From an uncultured Mycoplasmatota bacterium (lineage in GTDB: Bacteria > Bacillota_I > Bacilli_A > RF39 > UBA660), in contig URVV01000005.1 in the NCBI GenBank assembly GCA_900551455.1, positions 1 through 64,000 of the forward strand: DNA of 64,000 bases. Reading direction: 5' to 3'. How positions within the stretch are numbered: position 1 is the stretch's first letter; every line of letters begins with the position of its first letter. Positions 61,835 through 64,000 of the stretch are shown piece after piece. Below the pieces are notes generated by a model. The model saw only the letters and a program-made list of their open reading frames with translations, was not told the DNA's origin and did no database searches. Position numbers and translations under genes: made by a program.

Positions 61835-62265
61835 TGAAATGGTCCTTCGCATCCGTTGGAATGATTATCATCGGACTTTTCGGATTATTAATAATCCTGT
61901 TATTCAATGAAATAACCGTTAGTAACGAACAAGATTATTACACTCTAAAAGATGCTACCGAGTCAGCAATGGTCGAAGCTGTTGACGTTGCCTATTATCG
62001 CTTAACAGGACAAATTAAAATAAGTCAAGAAAAATTTGTTGAAAACTTTACTCGTAGATTTACTGAAACATCAACTTTTGGTCAAGGAAATTATAGCGTC
62101 GAATTTTATGAAATCAGTGAATCACCTGCTAAAGTAAGCCTAAGGATTATGGATTTAACCAATTCATATAACATCTATAATTCATTTAACGGAGGAGTTG
62201 CTACTGAAGCAACCCAAGTCCAAATAATTAACGAAATAACCGCCATCTTGGATGGTTATAAATAA
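61834..62265 (+). CDS. pilin-like single-helix protein
   Basis: The 143-residue protein has an N-terminal hydrophobic helix (about 6-26; VGMIIIGLFGLLIILLFNEI) directly after a short MKWSFAS start, then a polar domain with YRLTGQIKISQEKFVENFTRR. This is the plan of TadE-like minor pilins and of the DUF5411 family that I recall from similar bacteria. Its ATG overlaps the preceding stop (TAATG). Confidence 0.55.
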   Translation: MKWSFASVGMIIIGLFGLLIILLFNEITVSNEQDYYTLKDATESAMVEAVDVAYYRLTGQIKISQEKFVENFTRRFTETSTFGQGNYSVEFYEISESPAKVSLRIMDLTNSYNIYNSFNGGVATEATQVQIINEITAILDGYK

Positions 62266-62284
62266 AAAGAGAGGAAGGAAAGAA

Positions 62285-63151
62285 ATGAAAGGTTTACAAA
62301 AATTCTTAAAAAATAAAAACACTGTAACAATTTTAGGAGTATTAGCTTGCTTAGTAATTTTATATGCTGGATATACTATGAGAATCAATAAAAAAACAGC
62401 ACTAGTTGAAGTATACTATGCTAATCAAACTATTCAACCAAAAACTCTAATTACTGCTGAAATGGTTTCTAAAACAAGTGTTCCTGCATCATTTATACTA
62501 GGAACATACTATAAAAATTATAACGACATCGTTGGAAAATATAGCAATTACAATACTATGATAGCAAGTGGTAGTATCTTCTACACAGACTTATTAGTAA
62601 GTGAAGAAAATTTACCAGACTCAATGCTATATAACATCAATGAAGGTGAAAGACTAGTAAGCTTTAAAGTTAACACTGAAAGTACCTATGGAAACTCAAT
62701 TATGCCAGGAAATCTTGTTGATGTATATGTAAAACTAGTTAATGACAATAATAAAGTTGTTTATGGTGAACTACTTGAAAAAGTAGAAGTATTAGCAGTT
62801 AAAGACTCATCTGGAAAAAATGTCTTTGAAACTACTGAAGAAATAAGAGTACCATCAAACATTTACTTTGCATTGCCCGAAGCTAAATACTTATTATACT
62901 CATCATTAAATTATGTTGAAGACTACTATAGTAAATATGAAATAGAAATTGTTTTAGTACCAAATACTGTAAAATATCAAGATACTGATCCAATGGCTAC
63001 CGAAGTATCAAGTGATTATTTCTATGATTTTGTTACAAGCAAAATAGCTACTATTGATGATCAAAAAGATTTATATGATGCCTTAATCAACGAAATGGAA
63101 CAATTAAAAAAAGAAAAAAAAGATAAACAAAACCAAAAAACTAACGATTAA
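62285..63151 (+). CDS. cpaB: Flp pilus assembly protein CpaB (SAF domain)
   Basis: The 288-residue protein has an N-terminal anchor (about 12-30), a SAF domain (about 38-100; ITAEMVSKTSVPASFI) and the RcpC/CpaB region (GERLVSFKVNTES, IMPGNLVDVYVKL). The C-terminus is a charged Lys/Glu tail. CpaB helps assemble Tad pili. GGAAGGAAAG precedes ATG 62285; the frame is open earlier but without a site. Confidence 0.78.
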   Translation: MKGLQKFLKNKNTVTILGVLACLVILYAGYTMRINKKTALVEVYYANQTIQPKTLITAEMVSKTSVPASFILGTYYKNYNDIVGKYSNYNTMIASGSIFYTDLLVSEENLPDSMLYNINEGERLVSFKVNTESTYGNSIMPGNLVDVYVKLVNDNNKVVYGELLEKVEVLAVKDSSGKNVFETTEEIRVPSNIYFALPEAKYLLYSSLNYVEDYYSKYEIEIVLVPNTVKYQDTDPMATEVSSDYFYDFVTSKIATIDDQKDLYDALINEMEQLKKEKKDKQNQKTND

Positions 63152-63185
63152 CAAATAAATAAAAAGAATAAAGGAAGGGATAAAG

Positions 63186-64000
63186 ATGGAAACACAATTT
63201 CAACAAGTCGATTTTGGACCATTACAACAATTTTTAAATAATGATGATGTTACCGATATATCTTATAGTAATGGTGGACAAGTTTGGCTAAAGACACTTT
63301 CAAAAGGAGTCTATCGCGTAGAGAACACCGGTATTGATAATACTCTCGTAGAGAAAATAGCTTTTCAATGTGCTAATACTATGGGAAAATCATTTAATAT
63401 GGCTAACCCCTTCCTAGATGCTGAAAGTGCCGAACTAAGACTTAACTTTGTTCACGACTCCATTGCACGTAACGGCATTGCTCTTCTAGTACGTAAAACC
63501 CCAGCCAAAATTAGACTTGAAAAAGATAAAATAATTGCTGACGATTATATACGTCTAGATATTCACGATTTCCTAATGAAATGCGTCGAAGGACACTGCA
63601 ACATTCTAGTAAGTGGCGAAACTGGTTCTGGAAAAACAGAATTCATTAAATATCTTGCAGCTCATACCAAAGAAAATGAAAAAATAATAACCATCGAAGA
63701 TACTCTAGAATTGCACCTAGATAAAATATTCCCTAAACGAGATATTGTTGCTATGAAAACAAATAACATTGCAAGTTACTCAGATGTATTAGTAACCTGT
63801 ATGCGACAAAATCCTCGTTGGATATTATTATCCGAGGTAAGAAGTGCTGAAGCAGTAATGGCAGTCAGAAACTCCATTTCCTCAGGACATAACATTCTTT
63901 CAACAATACACGCTGACAAAGCCTCATCAATTCCCAATAGATTATACAGTCTACTAGAAAGTAATATTGATCTAGAACAGTTCCTAAGAAGTATTCATAG
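63186..64000 (+). CDS. cpaF: CpaF/TadA-type secretion ATPase, cut by the window end
   Basis: About 271 residues are present: an N-terminal domain (DFGPLQQFLNNDDVTDI), Walker A SGETGSGKTEF, the Asp box EDTLELHL, Walker B ILLSEVRSAEA and the His box STIHADKASSIPNRL. It powers pilus or secretion assembly. In this protein the usual E-x-R-G of the Walker B region reads EVRS. The ribosome site is GGAAGGGAT before ATG 63186. The gene continues beyond 64000. Confidence 0.88.
   Translation, partial: METQFQQVDFGPLQQFLNNDDVTDISYSNGGQVWLKTLSKGVYRVENTGIDNTLVEKIAFQCANTMGKSFNMANPFLDAESAELRLNFVHDSIARNGIALLVRKTPAKIRLEKDKIIADDYIRLDIHDFLMKCVEGHCNILVSGETGSGKTEFIKYLAAHTKENEKIITIEDTLELHLDKIFPKRDIVAMKTNNIASYSDVLVTCMRQNPRWILLSEVRSAEAVMAVRNSISSGHNILSTIHADKASSIPNRLYSLLESNIDLEQFLRSIH

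Overview
The window is AT-rich DNA (about 30% G+C by eye) from an endospore-forming, Gram-positive-type Bacillota, most likely an uncultured gut lineage of class Bacilli near Erysipelotrichales and the mollicute-related orders. The evidence is the set of sporulation genes (spoIID, spoIIQ, spoIIID, spoIIR, cwlD), Firmicute gene orders (spoIID-spoIIQ-spoIIID-mbl; prfA-prmC-spoIIR-mntP), a T-box-controlled valS and AGGAGG-type ribosome binding sites. TGG codes for Trp and TGA is used as a stop (for example at 60180-60182), so the genetic code is standard.

Layout. 1-6.2 kb: dnaB, a LysM/G5/M23 wall hydrolase, walJ, murA, a degenerate SGNH protein and rpmE. 6.2-11.5 kb: an accessory island after a gene of unknown function. 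It holds two cargo modules (DUF4236-FtsK-gamma plus zinc-ribbon/OB genes; one unknown 395-residue gene), repeated SEC-C-tail/terminator blocks and five paired copies of an 11-bp repeat. 11.6-15.3 kb: rpiB, a DUF1146 gene, spoIID, spoIIQ, spoIIID, mbl. 15.3-24.4 kb: mostly minus-strand genes (thioredoxin-like, VanY-like, pcrA, sodA, an XRE regulator, small membrane proteins, a methyltransferase) with two plus-strand membrane genes, ending at tRNA-Thr. 24.5-29.8 kb: DUF362, an M23 hydrolase without a normal start codon, a P-type ATPase and a collagen-like surface protein. 29.8-36.1 kb: a TetR-controlled operon with two ABC exporters. 36.1-40.3 kb: GNAT, histidine phosphatase, a pair of unknown membrane-anchored proteins, a MerR fragment, tRNA-Gly. 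40.3-51 kb: tex, dxs, a Y-family polymerase, prfA-prmC-spoIIR-mntP, tRNA-His, murF, a small XRE regulator. 51-58.4 kb: two paralogous HD-domain genes around a valine T-box, valS, DUF421, a U32 protein. 58.5-64 kb: cwlD, a structured non-coding element, and the start of a Tad/Flp-like pilus or secretion operon with two cysteine-rich exported proteins, a pilin-like protein, CpaB and a CpaF ATPase cut by the window end.

The housekeeping genes serve replication, wall synthesis, sporulation and translation. The strongest candidate for something undescribed is the 7.1-11.1 kb island. Its repeated ends carry the coding sequence of a zinc-binding SEC-C tail plus a terminator, its modules share one promoter sequence, and it has no recombinase of its own. 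This resembles accretion of cassettes at one chromosomal 3-prime end. The Tad-like locus with large cysteine-rich proteins and the folded element before it is the second candidate.
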